A stretch of DNA of 51,275 nt from Planctomicrobium piriforme (GTDB lineage Bacteria; Planctomycetota; Planctomycetia; Planctomycetales; Planctomycetaceae). The translations under genes and the position numbers were made by a program. Below the pieces are notes generated by a model that was given only the letters and a program-made list of their open reading frames with translations, did no database searches and was not told the DNA's origin. Location of the stretch: assembly GCA_945860955.1 (NCBI GenBank), contig CAMATH010000052.1, forward strand, positions 1 through 51,275. The letters are read 5' to 3'. Positions 9,303 through 17,937 of this stretch are shown here, one piece after another; the first letter of the stretch is position 1, and each line of letters begins with the position of its first letter.

Positions 9303-11042
9303 TCAGTTTTCCGATTTCCAGTCCATCAGTTGCAATTCCACATTCTGTTGTCCGCGAAATCGGTTGATCACCGGGGCGAAACTTATCGACAACGGTCCTG
9401 GGGCGGCGGCGATTTCGGCCGCCCACTCACCGCGCCCGAATGCGACCGCCCGCAGCACCTTGCCGTAGTGTCGCAACCGCAAAGACAGATGGCGGTCTCC
9501 TTCCCCCATCGTGCGGGGGGGCTCGGCGAGTTCCACCCGCGTGCTGACAAACACCGGCCGGGGATTCGACCGTCCAAAAGGGCCCAATCTCTCCAATTCC
9601 GTAACGGCCTGAACTGTGAGCTCGGCGAGTCGAATTTCGGCGTCGATTTGCAGCTCAAGATCGCGCGGCGACGCCGTGAACGTCCCCGCTTTCTCGCAGA
9701 ACGCCAGGCGAAACTCGTCGATCCGGTCGGCGGAGATCCGCAGGCCGGCGGCCGCCTGATGGCCGCCGAACTTTGTCAGATGCCGTGAGCAACTCGCGAG
9801 GCCGGCGTGCAGATCGTACCCGGCGAACGACCGCGCCGATCCCTGGCCCATTCCGTCCTGGGCGTTGAGCGCGATCAAGACTGCGGGCTTTTGATAATGC
9901 TCTGCGATCCGGCTGGCGACGATGCCAATGATTCCCGCGTGCCATTCGTAGTGTGCCAGAACCAGCACCGGATGGGTGGCCCACTCCGGATGTTCGGTGA
10001 CCAGTTCTTTCGCTTGCTTCACCATTCGGCGTTCGACGGTTTGTCGGGTCTTGTTCTGCTCGTCGAGATACGACGCCAGCATCTGGGCGCGTTCGGCGTT
10101 GTCGGTCGTCAGCAGTTCCACCGCCAGACGCGCCTGCCCGAGTCGGCCGGCGGCATTGATCCGCGGAGCGAGCGCAAACCCGACGTCTTCCGCCTCGAAC
10201 AGTTTTTTCTCTTCCAGTTTCGTGACGCCGAACAAGGCCCGCAGCCCCAGACTCGCCCGTTCACGCAAGGCCCCCAGTCCGTACCGGACCAGAACGCGGT
10301 TTTCCCCGACGAGTGGCACCACGTCAGCGACTGTGCCGATCGCGGCCAGCCCGATCGCCGCCAGTAAAAACTCACGCATCCGCGGCTCGGCCTTTTTCCC
10401 ATCCCCCAGGCGTGCGCACACCGCCCACGCCAGTTTGAAGGCGACCCCCACACCACACAATTCGCCAAAGGGATATTTCGATCCCGGCAGCCGCGGATGG
10501 ACGAGGACCGCCGCGTCCGGCAAAGTCGCATCCATTTCGTGGTGATCGGTGATGATCAGTTCGAGTCCCAATTCGCGGGCGCGGGCCGCCTCAACCACAC
10601 TGCAAATTCCACAGTCCACGGAAACGACCAGAGACTGCGGGTCGGCCGCATGCAATTTTTCGAGTGCCTCACAATTGAGTCCGTATCCCTCCTCAAGGCG
10701 GTGCGGAAGGTAGTACTCAACAGTCCCACCGGCGAGCTTCAGGCAATGCCAGAGCAGCGCGGTTGAAGTGACTCCATCGACGTCGTAATCACCGTAGATG
10801 ACAATCTTGCGGTTGGATTTCAGGGCGGCGACGACCCGGTCGGCGGCGTCGGAGATCCCGGGGAGCAATTCGGGGTCGTGGAGCTCCGTCAATTTCGAAT
10901 CCAGAAACCCGCGCGCCGACTCGGCCGTTTCGTAACCGCGAGCGGTCAGAACCTGTGCGAGGATTGGTGAAATCCGCAGTTGAGCGGCGAGTTCGCGAAC
11001 CCGCGCCACGTCGTACGGGAGAAACCTCCAGGTCTTGGACAT
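9303..11042 (-). CDS. recJ: Single-stranded-DNA-specific 5'-3' exonuclease RecJ
   Basis: 579 aa, normal for bacterial RecJ. It degrades single-stranded DNA 5' to 3' in recombination and mismatch/base-excision repair and needs Mn or Mg. DHH-family motifs are present: YGDYDVDG (residues 83-90), VDCGI (142-146) and TDHHEM (165-170). The DHHA1 part includes GIIGIVASRI, the QGSARS motif and KFGGHQAAAG. An OB-fold-like tail follows (ELERLGPFGRSNPRPVF). The start ATG 11042 precedes SKTWRFLPYD, common in RecJ N-termini. A 59-codon gene ends 36 bp upstream on the same strand and is probably co-transcribed. Confidence 0.95.
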   Translation of the reverse strand: MSKTWRFLPYDVARVRELAAQLRISPILAQVLTARGYETAESARGFLDSKLTELHDPELLPGISDAADRVVAALKSNRKIVIYGDYDVDGVTSTALLWHCLKLAGGTVEYYLPHRLEEGYGLNCEALEKLHAADPQSLVVSVDCGICSVVEAARARELGLELIITDHHEMDATLPDAAVLVHPRLPGSKYPFGELCGVGVAFKLAWAVCARLGDGKKAEPRMREFLLAAIGLAAIGTVADVVPLVGENRVLVRYGLGALRERASLGLRALFGVTKLEEKKLFEAEDVGFALAPRINAAGRLGQARLAVELLTTDNAERAQMLASYLDEQNKTRQTVERRMVKQAKELVTEHPEWATHPVLVLAHYEWHAGIIGIVASRIAEHYQKPAVLIALNAQDGMGQGSARSFAGYDLHAGLASCSRHLTKFGGHQAAAGLRISADRIDEFRLAFCEKAGTFTASPRDLELQIDAEIRLAELTVQAVTELERLGPFGRSNPRPVFVSTRVELAEPPRTMGEGDRHLSLRLRHYGKVLRAVAFGRGEWAAEIAAAPGPLSISFAPVINRFRGQQNVELQLMDWKSEN

Positions 11043-11078
11043 GGGCGCGACTTCCTTGCGAATTGGGGAACGGCGGAA

Positions 11079-11258
11079 TCAGTCTTGCTGCTTGATCTTT
11101 TCCAGGCGCACCTGGGCGGCGGCGATTTCCTTTTCGAGCCGCACGACTTCTTCCGGGTCATCAAGCTGTTTCTTCGCCCCAGAAAGCTGCATTCGCAGTT
11201 GGGCGATTTTCTGCTGTTCCACGTCGATCTGCTTTTTTTGCTTCTTGTTCAGCGACAT
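11079..11258 (-). CDS. Small coiled-coil protein, 59 aa, upstream of recJ
   Basis: ATG 11258 to TGA 11079. The protein starts MSLNKKQKKQIDVEQQKIAQ and continues as an uninterrupted charged heptad-like helix, broken only by LDDPEE near residue 33, ending EKIKQQD. It is Lys/Gln/Glu-rich and fully soluble. Reasons to call it real: in-frame codon use, a sensible helical protein, and same-strand placement 36 bp before recJ. The ribosome-binding site is weak (GGCCAGC before ATG). Function unknown. A helical adaptor or nucleic-acid-associated protein would fit but is not shown. Confidence 0.6.
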   Translation of the reverse strand: MSLNKKQKKQIDVEQQKIAQLRMQLSGAKKQLDDPEEVVRLEKEIAAAQVRLEKIKQQD

Positions 11259-11478
11259 GCTGGCCGGGGGGAATTCAAAAGATGAGGACGGGAAATCGCC
11301 GACGGGGCCACAAAACGACCCGGGGTCGGCGGTGACGGGAAAGTCCCGATTATCGGGGCTGCGGACGGGGGGTCAAGCGGGTGGACGGCTGTTTTTGCGA
11401 CAGCCGAGCGGATATTCTCACATTTCCGGTAATTGCCGGGAATTTCGCGGTCGTCTCGCGCATCCCGGTAGAGAGAGT

Positions 11479-12027
11479 ATGTGTCTCATGCCCCCACGCG
11501 CCGTGGATATGAACGAACTGGTCGATCGGCATTACGCCGAAGTCTATCGGTACGCGCATCGGCTGTGCGGGTCGGCGTCGGAGGCCGACGATCTGGTTCA
11601 GGAGGCGTTTTTGACCGCGCAGTGCAAAGGAGAACAGATTCGCGACGCAGCGGGCGCGCGAGCTTGGTTGTACACAGTGGTGCGAAACGTTTATCTGAAG
11701 CAGTTGCGATCCCCCGGCAGACGACGTGGCCACGCTCTCGAACAGACTCCCGAGCCTGTCGCGGCGTGTGATCCGCTGGAACTCAACCTCGACTTCGATG
11801 CGGAGGCGCTGCAAAACGCCCTGCTCGAATTGAGCGAAGAGTACCGAACTCCGCTCCTCCTGTACTACTTTGGCGATCTGAGCTACCGCGAGATCGCCGA
11901 CCAGATGCAGGTTCCGATCGGAACGGTGATGAGCCGGCTGTCACGAGCCAAATCGTGGTTGCGGGACCGGTTATCGACCAATCAATCGGCTGGCGGAATT
12001 CCGGCCGTTCAAGGAAGTACCACGTGA
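11479..12027 (+). CDS. ECF-family RNA polymerase sigma factor
   Basis: 182 aa. Region 2 is at residues about 15-50 (HYAEVYRYAHRLCG, then DDLVQEAFLTA, the -10 recognition helix). A short linker follows, then region 4 (LSEEYRTPLLLYYFGDLSYREIA and VPIGTVMSRLSRAK, the -35 helix-turn-helix). No sigma region 1 or 3, as usual for ECF factors. ATG 11479 is preceded by GAGAGAG. ATG 11488 is an alternative. The stop TGA overlaps the GTG start of the next gene, a zinc-type membrane anti-sigma candidate, the classical sigma/anti-sigma arrangement. The signal sensed is unknown. Confidence 0.9.
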   Translation: MCLMPPRAVDMNELVDRHYAEVYRYAHRLCGSASEADDLVQEAFLTAQCKGEQIRDAAGARAWLYTVVRNVYLKQLRSPGRRRGHALEQTPEPVAACDPLELNLDFDAEALQNALLELSEEYRTPLLLYYFGDLSYREIADQMQVPIGTVMSRLSRAKSWLRDRLSTNQSAGGIPAVQGSTT

Positions 12028-12923
12028 ATCGCGAAGAAACCGATCCCTCCTGCGAACCTGAGCGAGATTGCGCCGCGGCGCTGAGGATTCTCGATCTCGC
12101 GCGTCCCGGCGAGACCGAACCTGCAGTTTTGGCGTCGGCGTCGGCGCATGTCGCGGTGTGTGACACCTGCCGCGCCATTGCGAGGCGACGTGAACGCTTT
12201 GACACCCGGGTTGCCACATTGTGCCGTGATGTCGCTCCACCAACCGATGGTCGCGAACGGCTCTTGAAAGCGCTGGCGACCGCGGCGTCCGGGGTCGGGG
12301 CCTCGGCTTCGGCGGACGTCGTCGCAGCCGGTTCCCCAATTCCTGCGGTGGAGCGCGTGAGTGGGATCACCCCGGCAGGGCGAGAGGCCGACGGCGCGGG
12401 ATCGCAATCCCGAGTCGCGTCGCGTCGGAGGATGTTGCGCGCTGTGATTGCCGCCTTGCTGATGTTGGCGGTGGGCGGGGGGACACTGTGGTTCCGGCGG
12501 CTACCGGCGACCAATTTTCAGGCGATTCTGACGGCGGTCGCCGCGGTCAATTGGAGCGCTTCGGGCCTGCCTGAGTTACTGCGACTCCAGGATGGCCAGT
12601 CGCCACGGCTGCCCGAAGAGATGGTGACCCGGTTTATCAACACCCCCCCGCGGGAACTGACGGTCGAGCGGGTGAAGTCCGCAGTCTTTTTTTTCCAGTT
12701 TCCGCGTCGTGGGGCGCGACAGGTGCAGGGGGCGTTGGCGGTCGTGCCGGTCAGCCAATTGTCGTCACGACCGCAATCCGGAGGCTTTCTCGCGAACCCG
12801 CCACTGGTTGACGGGGAGTTGTGCGCGACGACCTGGATCGAAGGCAACCTGGCGTATATCTGTTGTGTCAAAGGGACGACCAGTGACCTGCAGGAACTCG
12901 CGCTGCCTCGGCCGGCGGCGTGA
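12024..12923 (+). CDS. Putative transmembrane zinc-binding anti-sigma factor
   Basis: 299 aa. GTG 12024 overlaps the sigma factor TGA (GTGA), and AGGAAG at 12012-12017 gives a good ribosome-binding site. An upstream in-frame extension into the sigma gene is not needed. The N-terminal region contains His42-x3-Cys46-x2-Cys49 (HVAVCDTC), the ZAS-type zinc motif of anti-sigma factors. A polar linker leads to one membrane helix at about 138-157 (RMLRAVIAALLMLAV) followed by about 140 residues facing the periplasm. That outer domain, with FFQFPRRG, GALAVVPVSQL and CCVKG, could be the sensor. Inference: it holds the ECF factor at the membrane until a signal releases it. Confidence 0.75.
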   Translation: MNREETDPSCEPERDCAAALRILDLARPGETEPAVLASASAHVAVCDTCRAIARRRERFDTRVATLCRDVAPPTDGRERLLKALATAASGVGASASADVVAAGSPIPAVERVSGITPAGREADGAGSQSRVASRRRMLRAVIAALLMLAVGGGTLWFRRLPATNFQAILTAVAAVNWSASGLPELLRLQDGQSPRLPEEMVTRFINTPPRELTVERVKSAVFFFQFPRRGARQVQGALAVVPVSQLSSRPQSGGFLANPPLVDGELCATTWIEGNLAYICCVKGTTSDLQELALPRPAA

Positions 12924-12984
12924 ATCGCGTCCAGCCCCTGTGGAATCAGCCGATCCGAGGGACCGGCCGATTCGGGGGGAGCGT

Positions 12985-13593
12985 CTACTGCAAGCTGGCG
13001 AGGTAATCGACGAGCGCGGTGAGGTCTTCGTCGGTGAGGCGTCCTTCGAAACCGGGCATCCGGGAGTCCTCCTTCACCGCTTTGGGGTTCTTGACGTAGC
13101 CCGCCAGCCAGTCTTTGGTGTGGACGGGATTGGCTCCGACTTTGGCAAGATTGGGGCCACCCATCCGGAATCCGCCCGGCGGACCACCCGCGGGCGGGAC
13201 TCCCGGGCTGGCATTCGGTGGTCCACCCGCTGCAAGAGGGGCACCCGCTCCCGCGGGGGGATCGCCCGAAGCTCCACCGGCCACGGCGACTTCCATCGTC
13301 GAATGGCAGCGGATGCAGTGGGTGCGGAACACTTTGCGACCGTCCGGGAATTCACCAGCATAGTCGTCCTGTGCCTGCGGGCCGCCCATTCCCGGCCCCC
13401 CCATCATGGGGCCACCCATCATCGGTCCCCCGGGCATGCCTGGACCACCGGGCATCCCGGGAACCCCCGCGGGAGTGCCCGCGTTTGGCGCCGGGGTTGG
13501 TTTCGAATCACTACAGCCGACGACGACACACGCCACCAACAGGCCGGCGGCCGAAGCACACCAACGACGTTCAATGAAAAAACGGAACCGCAT
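12985..13593 (-). CDS. Mono-haem c-type cytochrome lipoprotein with Gly/Pro/Met-rich insertions
   Basis: 202 aa from ATG 13593, which has AGGGAG upstream. A longer frame to 13635 is not needed. It has a lipoprotein signal with VVVGC, Cys27 lipidated. Residues 40-75 are a Gly/Pro/Met-rich repeat (GMPGGPGMPGG, GGPMMGGP). The haem motif is CIRCH (93-97). A second Gly/Pro/Ala-rich stretch (about 104-147) follows, where class I cytochromes normally have a short loop. The candidate axial Met is Met179 in SRMPGFEG, with a final helix TDEDLTALVDYLASL. It should be an electron carrier tethered to a membrane. The gene converges with the anti-sigma gene (61 bp gap). Confidence 0.87.
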   Translation of the reverse strand: MRFRFFIERRWCASAAGLLVACVVVGCSDSKPTPAPNAGTPAGVPGMPGGPGMPGGPMMGGPMMGGPGMGGPQAQDDYAGEFPDGRKVFRTHCIRCHSTMEVAVAGGASGDPPAGAGAPLAAGGPPNASPGVPPAGGPPGGFRMGGPNLAKVGANPVHTKDWLAGYVKNPKAVKEDSRMPGFEGRLTDEDLTALVDYLASLQ

Positions 13594-13966
13594 GACGCTC
13601 CCTGACTGAACAAAATGAAGACATGAAAAGTCCACGTACAGTCCGGATCTTACACCGTAACTGGCCGAATCGTAGAGGCAGCCGCAGAGCCGTGGCCGTC
13701 AGGACGCGGTGATCGGTGTCCGCTGCCTGTCGGTCGCGCCTCAGCGCGAACAGCGGCTTTTCAGCCACAGGGTGAATCCACCGGTTCCGTGGATAAACTG
13801 TTCTCGAAAAACGCCGACTGGCGTGGCAGTTCAGTTGACATGAATAAAATGAAAACGTATTTTCATATTGTTGATGTCTGTGAGTGGCACTAGCGGACGG
13901 CTGGTGCTTGTGTGAGGTTCATCGACCCACGACGGGAACCCGAATACGCGACCTGAAAGTGAAACG
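13594..13966. other. Intergenic region, little content apart from one promoter
   Basis: This stretch carries no convincing gene. The right half is AT-richer than its surroundings and holds the promoter annotated at 13835-13863. I see no repeat family and no clear terminator here. Confidence 0.5.
13835..13863 (+). promoter_or_regulatory. Sigma-70-type promoter upstream of the DUF2089 gene
   Basis: TTGACA (13835-13840), a 17-base spacer, then TATTTT (13858-13863). The -35 box is perfect consensus and the local sequence is AT-rich in a GC-rich genome. It lies about 104 bases before the GTG start at 13967 and would transcribe the DUF2089 gene and its membrane-protein partner. Confidence 0.5.
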
Positions 13967-14269
13967 GTGACGACCAGCCCGATTCCCGACTGGCTGAAGC
14001 CACTCGACGAAGACGATTTGCAATTCTTGCGGCGATTCCTGTTGAACTCCGGTTCCTTGAAGGATCTTGCCGCCGACTACGGGATCTCATACCCGACGAT
14101 CCGCGGACGGCTGGACCGATTGATCGCGAAAGTTCGTGCCGCGGAAGAACCAAACGCGACGGATGAATTTCACCAGAAACTCCGGGTTCTGGTGGCCGAC
14201 GGCCAAGTTGCACCCGGAATTGCCAAAGAACTGCTGGCCGCCCATCGAAACTCCCTGAAGCAGGATTGA
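13967..14269 (+). CDS. DUF2089-family protein (putative helix-turn-helix regulator)
   Basis: 100 aa, GTG start at 13967. The core LDEDDLQFLRRFLLNSGSLK and the segment LAADYGISYPTIRGRLDRLI match the DUF2089 family, where the latter forms a helix-turn-helix like those of sigma region 4. The C-terminal part (LRVLVADGQVAPGIAKELLA) is the usual short helical tail. A 113-residue membrane protein follows 6 bp downstream, so the two form a pair. By analogy with other such pairs this may be a cytoplasmic regulator linked to a small membrane partner. That role is inferred. The start is uncertain because no strong ribosome-binding site is seen. Confidence 0.8.
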   Translation: MTTSPIPDWLKPLDEDDLQFLRRFLLNSGSLKDLAADYGISYPTIRGRLDRLIAKVRAAEEPNATDEFHQKLRVLVADGQVAPGIAKELLAAHRNSLKQD

Positions 14270-14275
14270 ACAACC

Positions 14276-14617
14276 ATGCCGGATCCCTGGTTTGATGCGA
14301 ATCTGTACGGCTGGATCCCCGGAACACTCTTGGGTGCCGCCGGAGGCATCGTGGGAACCTGTTCAGGCATTTTCGCACAGCGAGGAAAACAGAAACTGCT
14401 CGTGATGGGGTGCACCTACGGGGCGATTGCGGTCTGTGCCATTCTCTTTGTTGTGGGGGTTTGTGCCTTGCTGGCAGGCCAGCCACGGGGAATCTGGTAC
14501 GGATTGGGATTCCCGGGATTTCTGGGGCTGATCGTGTTTGGCCCGATTTCGGTTGTGCTCCGGCGGGTGTACCAACAGGCGGAGTCTCGGCGGATTTTCG
14601 CCGAGGATCTGGGCTAA
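14276..14617 (+). CDS. Small membrane protein paired with DUF2089
   Basis: 113 aa with three or so hydrophobic segments: about residues 14-34 (PGTLLGAAGGIVGTCSG), 44-67 (GCTYGAIAVCAILFVVGV) and 72-95 (WYGLGFPGFLGLIVFGPI). The tail is charged (RRVYQQAESRRIFAEDLG). It begins 6 bp after the DUF2089 stop and is surely co-transcribed. No domain name recognised. A membrane partner, perhaps a sensor or sequestering anchor for the DUF2089 protein, is a reasonable guess only. Confidence 0.7.
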   Translation: MPDPWFDANLYGWIPGTLLGAAGGIVGTCSGIFAQRGKQKLLVMGCTYGAIAVCAILFVVGVCALLAGQPRGIWYGLGFPGFLGLIVFGPISVVLRRVYQQAESRRIFAEDLG

Positions 14618-14763
14618 ACGTTGTGCCGGGAGTTTCCCTGTGAGCGATCCTTCGACTTTTGATCCGTCCTCCCGACCCGCTGACTACGGACTGCGCGCGG
14701 CGCGAGCGATTCCAGTTTGTGCTTGGTGGCCGAATCGATTCAGAACGATGGAACATGCGACAT

Positions 14764-14794
14764 CGTATCCGAGCCGCGCCCGTCAGGAAGCGGT
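14764..14794. repeat. REP-like repeat, family GCCGCGCCCGTCAGGAAG, copy 1
   Basis: The 31 bases from 14764 to 14794 are identical to 30522-30552. The family core GCCGCGCCCGTCAGGAAG also occurs at 31673-31690, followed by its perfect inverted copy at 31708-31725, and degenerately at 47239-47292. The family appears as half-units or as hairpin-forming pairs. Confidence 0.75.
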
Positions 14795-14869
14795 CAACGG
14801 TTTAAGCTGACCAGCGTGCGCCGCTCTGAAAAAACACCGAGTCTACGAGCGCGTCGGGTGGAATTCATC

Positions 14870-14898
14870 TTGGTGATCTTTTCTGTCCTCTCTACAAT
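14870..14898 (+). promoter_or_regulatory. Sigma-70-type promoter for rodA
   Basis: TTGGTG (14870-14875), 17-base spacer, TACAAT (14893-14898). The -10 box ends 35 bases before the ATG at 14934, giving a short leader. Confidence 0.5.
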
Positions 14899-14933
14899 CC
14901 CGAACCCCAGTCAATCTGAATTCCGGGACACGC

Positions 14934-16103
14934 ATGGACGCTTCGACCTCCCGAACCCCGCTCGCTTCCTGGCCGATTTCCCTGCTGGTCCTCGCCGCCG
15001 CGTTGGCGGCGCTCGGGCTGGCGGGAATCTCTAGGGGGGATACGCTGTCGCAGGCGGGCGTCATGTACGGGAAGCAGGCGCTTTGGCTGATGCTCGCGAC
15101 CGGATCGCTGGTCATCGCGACTCGGTTGCCATTGCGGCTGTTGCGACAACAGGCATGGTTCTGGTTCGTGGCGAGCGTGGTGCTGTTGTGCGCGGTCTAC
15201 CTGTTTCCCGCGCGCTGGGGATCCCGCCGTTGGATACCCCTCGGCCTGCTGTATTTTCAACCTTCCGAACTCGCCAAGATCGCATTCATAGTCGCGTTGG
15301 CGCGGTACCTGGTCGCGCGAGAAAACTACCGCCGGCTCACGGGGCTGGTGGTTCCGTTTCTGTTGACGTTGATTCCCCTGGGGCTGATTCTCAAAGAGCC
15401 GGATTTGGGAACGTCGTTGCTGTTTCTGCCCGTTCTGTTCGCGATGCTGTTCGCCGCCGGTGCCCGTGTGCGACATCTGGCGCTGATCACGTGCCTCGGA
15501 TTGTGTGTGCTGCCGATCTTCTGGTCGGCGATCAGCGCGGAACAGCGTTCCCGCATCACAGCGGTCTTCCAGCAGCGGGATGGAGAATCCCCGGCCGTCG
15601 GGAAAGCGGACGGTTATCACTTGCACCAGTCAAAACAAGTGCTGGCGCTGGGAGGGGCGTGGGGGAGCCAATTTCAAGGAACCCAAGTCGACGACCCGGC
15701 CGCCTATTATCTGCCCGCCTGCCGGACTGACTTTATCCTGTGCATGGTCGGTGAACGGTTCGGCCTGGCGGGAACGAGCCTGGCCTTGTTGCTCTACGGA
15801 TTGCTGTTCCTCCGCGGGTTGGCGATCGCGGTGGCGACGCGAGATCCGTTCGGCCGACTGCTCTCGGTCGGAATTGTGGCGCTGCTGGCGGCACAGACGG
15901 TGATCAACACCGGAATGACGGTCGGCCTCTTGCCGATCACGGGCATCACACTCCCGCTGATGAGCTACGGTGGATCGAGTCTGTTATTTACCGGATTCGC
16001 GCTGGGATTGCTGGTGAATGTCTCCCGACTGAAAACCGATGCCACCCAGGCCGAACCTTTCCGTTTCGGCACCGGTCCGTCCCGCCGACCTGCGTTGGCG
16101 TAG
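14934..16103 (+). CDS. rodA: SEDS-family peptidoglycan glycosyltransferase, RodA type
   Basis: 389 aa, ten or so membrane helices. SEDS proteins polymerise lipid II glycan strands with a class B penicillin-binding protein. Signatures: WIPLGLLYFQPSELAKI (100-116), KEPDLGTSLLF (154-164), LPACRTDFILCMVGERFG (260-277, containing the conserved TDFI segment), and ITGITLPLMSYGGSSLL near the end, the typical SEDS closing motif. RodA rather than FtsW is favoured by length and the missing N-terminal extension, but this is not certain. The gene stands alone, without mreBCD or a penicillin-binding protein beside it. It matters because planctomycetes were long thought to lack a peptidoglycan wall. Confidence 0.9.
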   Translation: MDASTSRTPLASWPISLLVLAAALAALGLAGISRGDTLSQAGVMYGKQALWLMLATGSLVIATRLPLRLLRQQAWFWFVASVVLLCAVYLFPARWGSRRWIPLGLLYFQPSELAKIAFIVALARYLVARENYRRLTGLVVPFLLTLIPLGLILKEPDLGTSLLFLPVLFAMLFAAGARVRHLALITCLGLCVLPIFWSAISAEQRSRITAVFQQRDGESPAVGKADGYHLHQSKQVLALGGAWGSQFQGTQVDDPAAYYLPACRTDFILCMVGERFGLAGTSLALLLYGLLFLRGLAIAVATRDPFGRLLSVGIVALLAAQTVINTGMTVGLLPITGITLPLMSYGGSSLLFTGFALGLLVNVSRLKTDATQAEPFRFGTGPSRRPALA

Positions 16104-16215
16104 TCGAGCCGCCTGCGCCAGTAAGTAGCCGTTCACAAATAGCCAGCCCCGCACCGGCAAAACGTCTCATCTACTGCATAACCGGGCGTCGCAACCGGCC
16201 ACTTCCCGTCCGTCA

Positions 16216-17763
16216 CTACGCAGCAATCGCGTTCGCGATTCGGGCCAGCGACTTCTCCCGTCCCAACAGCACCAGGCAGTCGTACACACCAGGCCCGACC
16301 GGCTGACCTGTTGTCGCCAGTCGCAACGCGTGAATCAGGTCACCCGACTGCAAGCCGGCACCTTCGCAATACGATTGCAACGCGACTTCCAACGCGGGAA
16401 CCGTGAACGGATCGATCGCGGCGATCACATTCGAGAAGGCGGCCAGATGTGCCGGTATTCCTTCTTTACGGACACGCTTTTCAAAGTTCTTGGCGTCAAC
16501 CGGGTATTCGTCGCTGAAGAAGCAGCGGGCGGAGAGGATGTCGCAGAAGACCTTCAGCCGGTCTCCCAGCGCGGCGATCACCCGGGCGACGAATGCCCTT
16601 GTCGCGTCATCGACCGGCTCGGACAGCACACCCGCCTGTACCAGATAGGGGAGGCAGCCGGCGAGTTTTTTATCGTCGGGGAGTTCCTTCATCCAATGCC
16701 CCTGGAAGCTGAAGAGCTTGTCGGGGTCAAAGCCAGCCGGGGCCTTCACCACCCGGTCGAGCGTGAAATTCGCGACCATGGTGTCGAGCGACATGATCTC
16801 GGTCGAATCGTCGAGCGACCAGCCGATGCGCCCCAGGGCGTTGAGGACCGCGGACGGCAGATAGCCAATCTTCTCGTAGTATTCGACCATCACCGGGTCG
16901 AGCGCCGCAGATCCGGTCAGCCCGATTTGGGGAAAGATCTCGTCCGCTTTTTCAAACAGCCGTTTGAACTGGGGGTTCTTGCGATATTGTTCGATCTTCC
17001 GCTTGCTGAGTTTTTCCTTCGAACCCGGCGCGGCGACATAGGGGACGTGCGCGAACTGTGGCAGCGGGTTGCCCAGCGCCTGGTGCAGCAACACCTGGAT
17101 CGGCGTGTTGGACAGATGTTCCTCAGCCCGAATGACGTGGCTGATTTCCATTTGCGAGTCGTCGACCACTGTCGCGAAGTTGTAGAGTGGCGTGCCATCG
17201 CCCCGCAGAATCACCGGATCGGGAAGCAGCGCGCCGTCCCATTCGACGTGCCCGCGAATGATGTCATCGAGTTCGACTTTGCGGTCGCGCGGGATCAGGA
17301 ATCGCAGCACCCAGGGCTTGCCCTTCGCCACCAGTTCCTCGCGCTGCGCAGCGGTCAGATCGAGCGACCGCCGCACGTTGAGGTACGGGCGTTTGTCCTG
17401 GTCCGCCTGCTTGCGATCCGCTTCGATTTCGTCTTTGGTGGCGAAATCACGATACGCCAACCCGGCCGCCTCGAGTTTGGCGGCGGCGGCGCGATACAGG
17501 TCACCCCGCTGGGACTGATAGTACGGAGCATGCGGCCCCTCCATTTCAGGCCCTTCGTCCCATAGCAGCCCCAGCCAGCGAAACGCCTGGAGGATGGGGC
17601 GCAGCGCCTGATCCTGGTTGCGCGCCTGATCCGTGTCGTCGATCCGCAGCAGGAACTTTCCGCCGTTCCGCTTGGCCCACAACCAGTTGAAAAAGGCGGT
17701 TCGCATGCCGCCGATATGCATGTACCCCGTTGGACTGGGGGCGAAGCGAGTGCGCACGTTCAT
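16216..17763 (-). CDS. gltX: Glutamate--tRNA ligase
   Basis: 515 aa, class I aminoacyl-tRNA synthetase that charges tRNA-Glu (a non-discriminating form would also charge tRNA-Gln). N-terminal [20 protein letters not shown] holds the HIGH-type motif (HIGG, residues 16-19). IDDTD (41-45) follows. The second catalytic motif is EKLSKRK (250-256), matching KMSKS. The Zn-binding subregion is not evident. The C-terminal helical anticodon-binding half spans about 320-515. The promoter at 17771-17800 puts the probable transcript start at or next to the ATG, so the mRNA may be leaderless. No ribosome-binding site is seen, in agreement. Confidence 0.95.
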   Translation of the reverse strand: MNVRTRFAPSPTGYMHIGGMRTAFFNWLWAKRNGGKFLLRIDDTDQARNQDQALRPILQAFRWLGLLWDEGPEMEGPHAPYYQSQRGDLYRAAAAKLEAAGLAYRDFATKDEIEADRKQADQDKRPYLNVRRSLDLTAAQREELVAKGKPWVLRFLIPRDRKVELDDIIRGHVEWDGALLPDPVILRGDGTPLYNFATVVDDSQMEISHVIRAEEHLSNTPIQVLLHQALGNPLPQFAHVPYVAAPGSKEKLSKRKIEQYRKNPQFKRLFEKADEIFPQIGLTGSAALDPVMVEYYEKIGYLPSAVLNALGRIGWSLDDSTEIMSLDTMVANFTLDRVVKAPAGFDPDKLFSFQGHWMKELPDDKKLAGCLPYLVQAGVLSEPVDDATRAFVARVIAALGDRLKVFCDILSARCFFSDEYPVDAKNFEKRVRKEGIPAHLAAFSNVIAAIDPFTVPALEVALQSYCEGAGLQSGDLIHALRLATTGQPVGPGVYDCLVLLGREKSLARIANAIAA

Positions 17764-17770
17764 GACGCGA

Positions 17771-17800
17771 ATAATAGACCCTGGTTAAAGAGCCGGTCAA
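17771..17800 (-). promoter_or_regulatory. Strong promoter abutting gltX (leaderless arrangement)
   Basis: Minus strand TTGACC (17800-17795), 18-base spacer, TATTAT (17776-17771). Only seven bases separate the -10 box from the ATG at 17763, so transcription would begin at about the start codon. Confidence 0.6.
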
Positions 17801-17937
17801 GTGGGCTGTCGGGTGAGGTGATCCGGATGAGTGCCTGACGAAAGCCGGTTGTGATTCCGATTCGCAGGAACCACAACCAGAGCCAGTTTGCGGAGCGTCG
17901 TCGCTAAAAAACGGGCGGACTCGCAACGGTGCTTTCG

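Larger units (their letters stand above)
14618..14933. other. Intergenic region with one repeat copy and the rodA promoter
   Basis: No gene is supported. It contains a 31-base repeat identical to one inside the coding sequence of the 29480 gene, and a promoter 36 bases before rodA. Confidence 0.55.
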
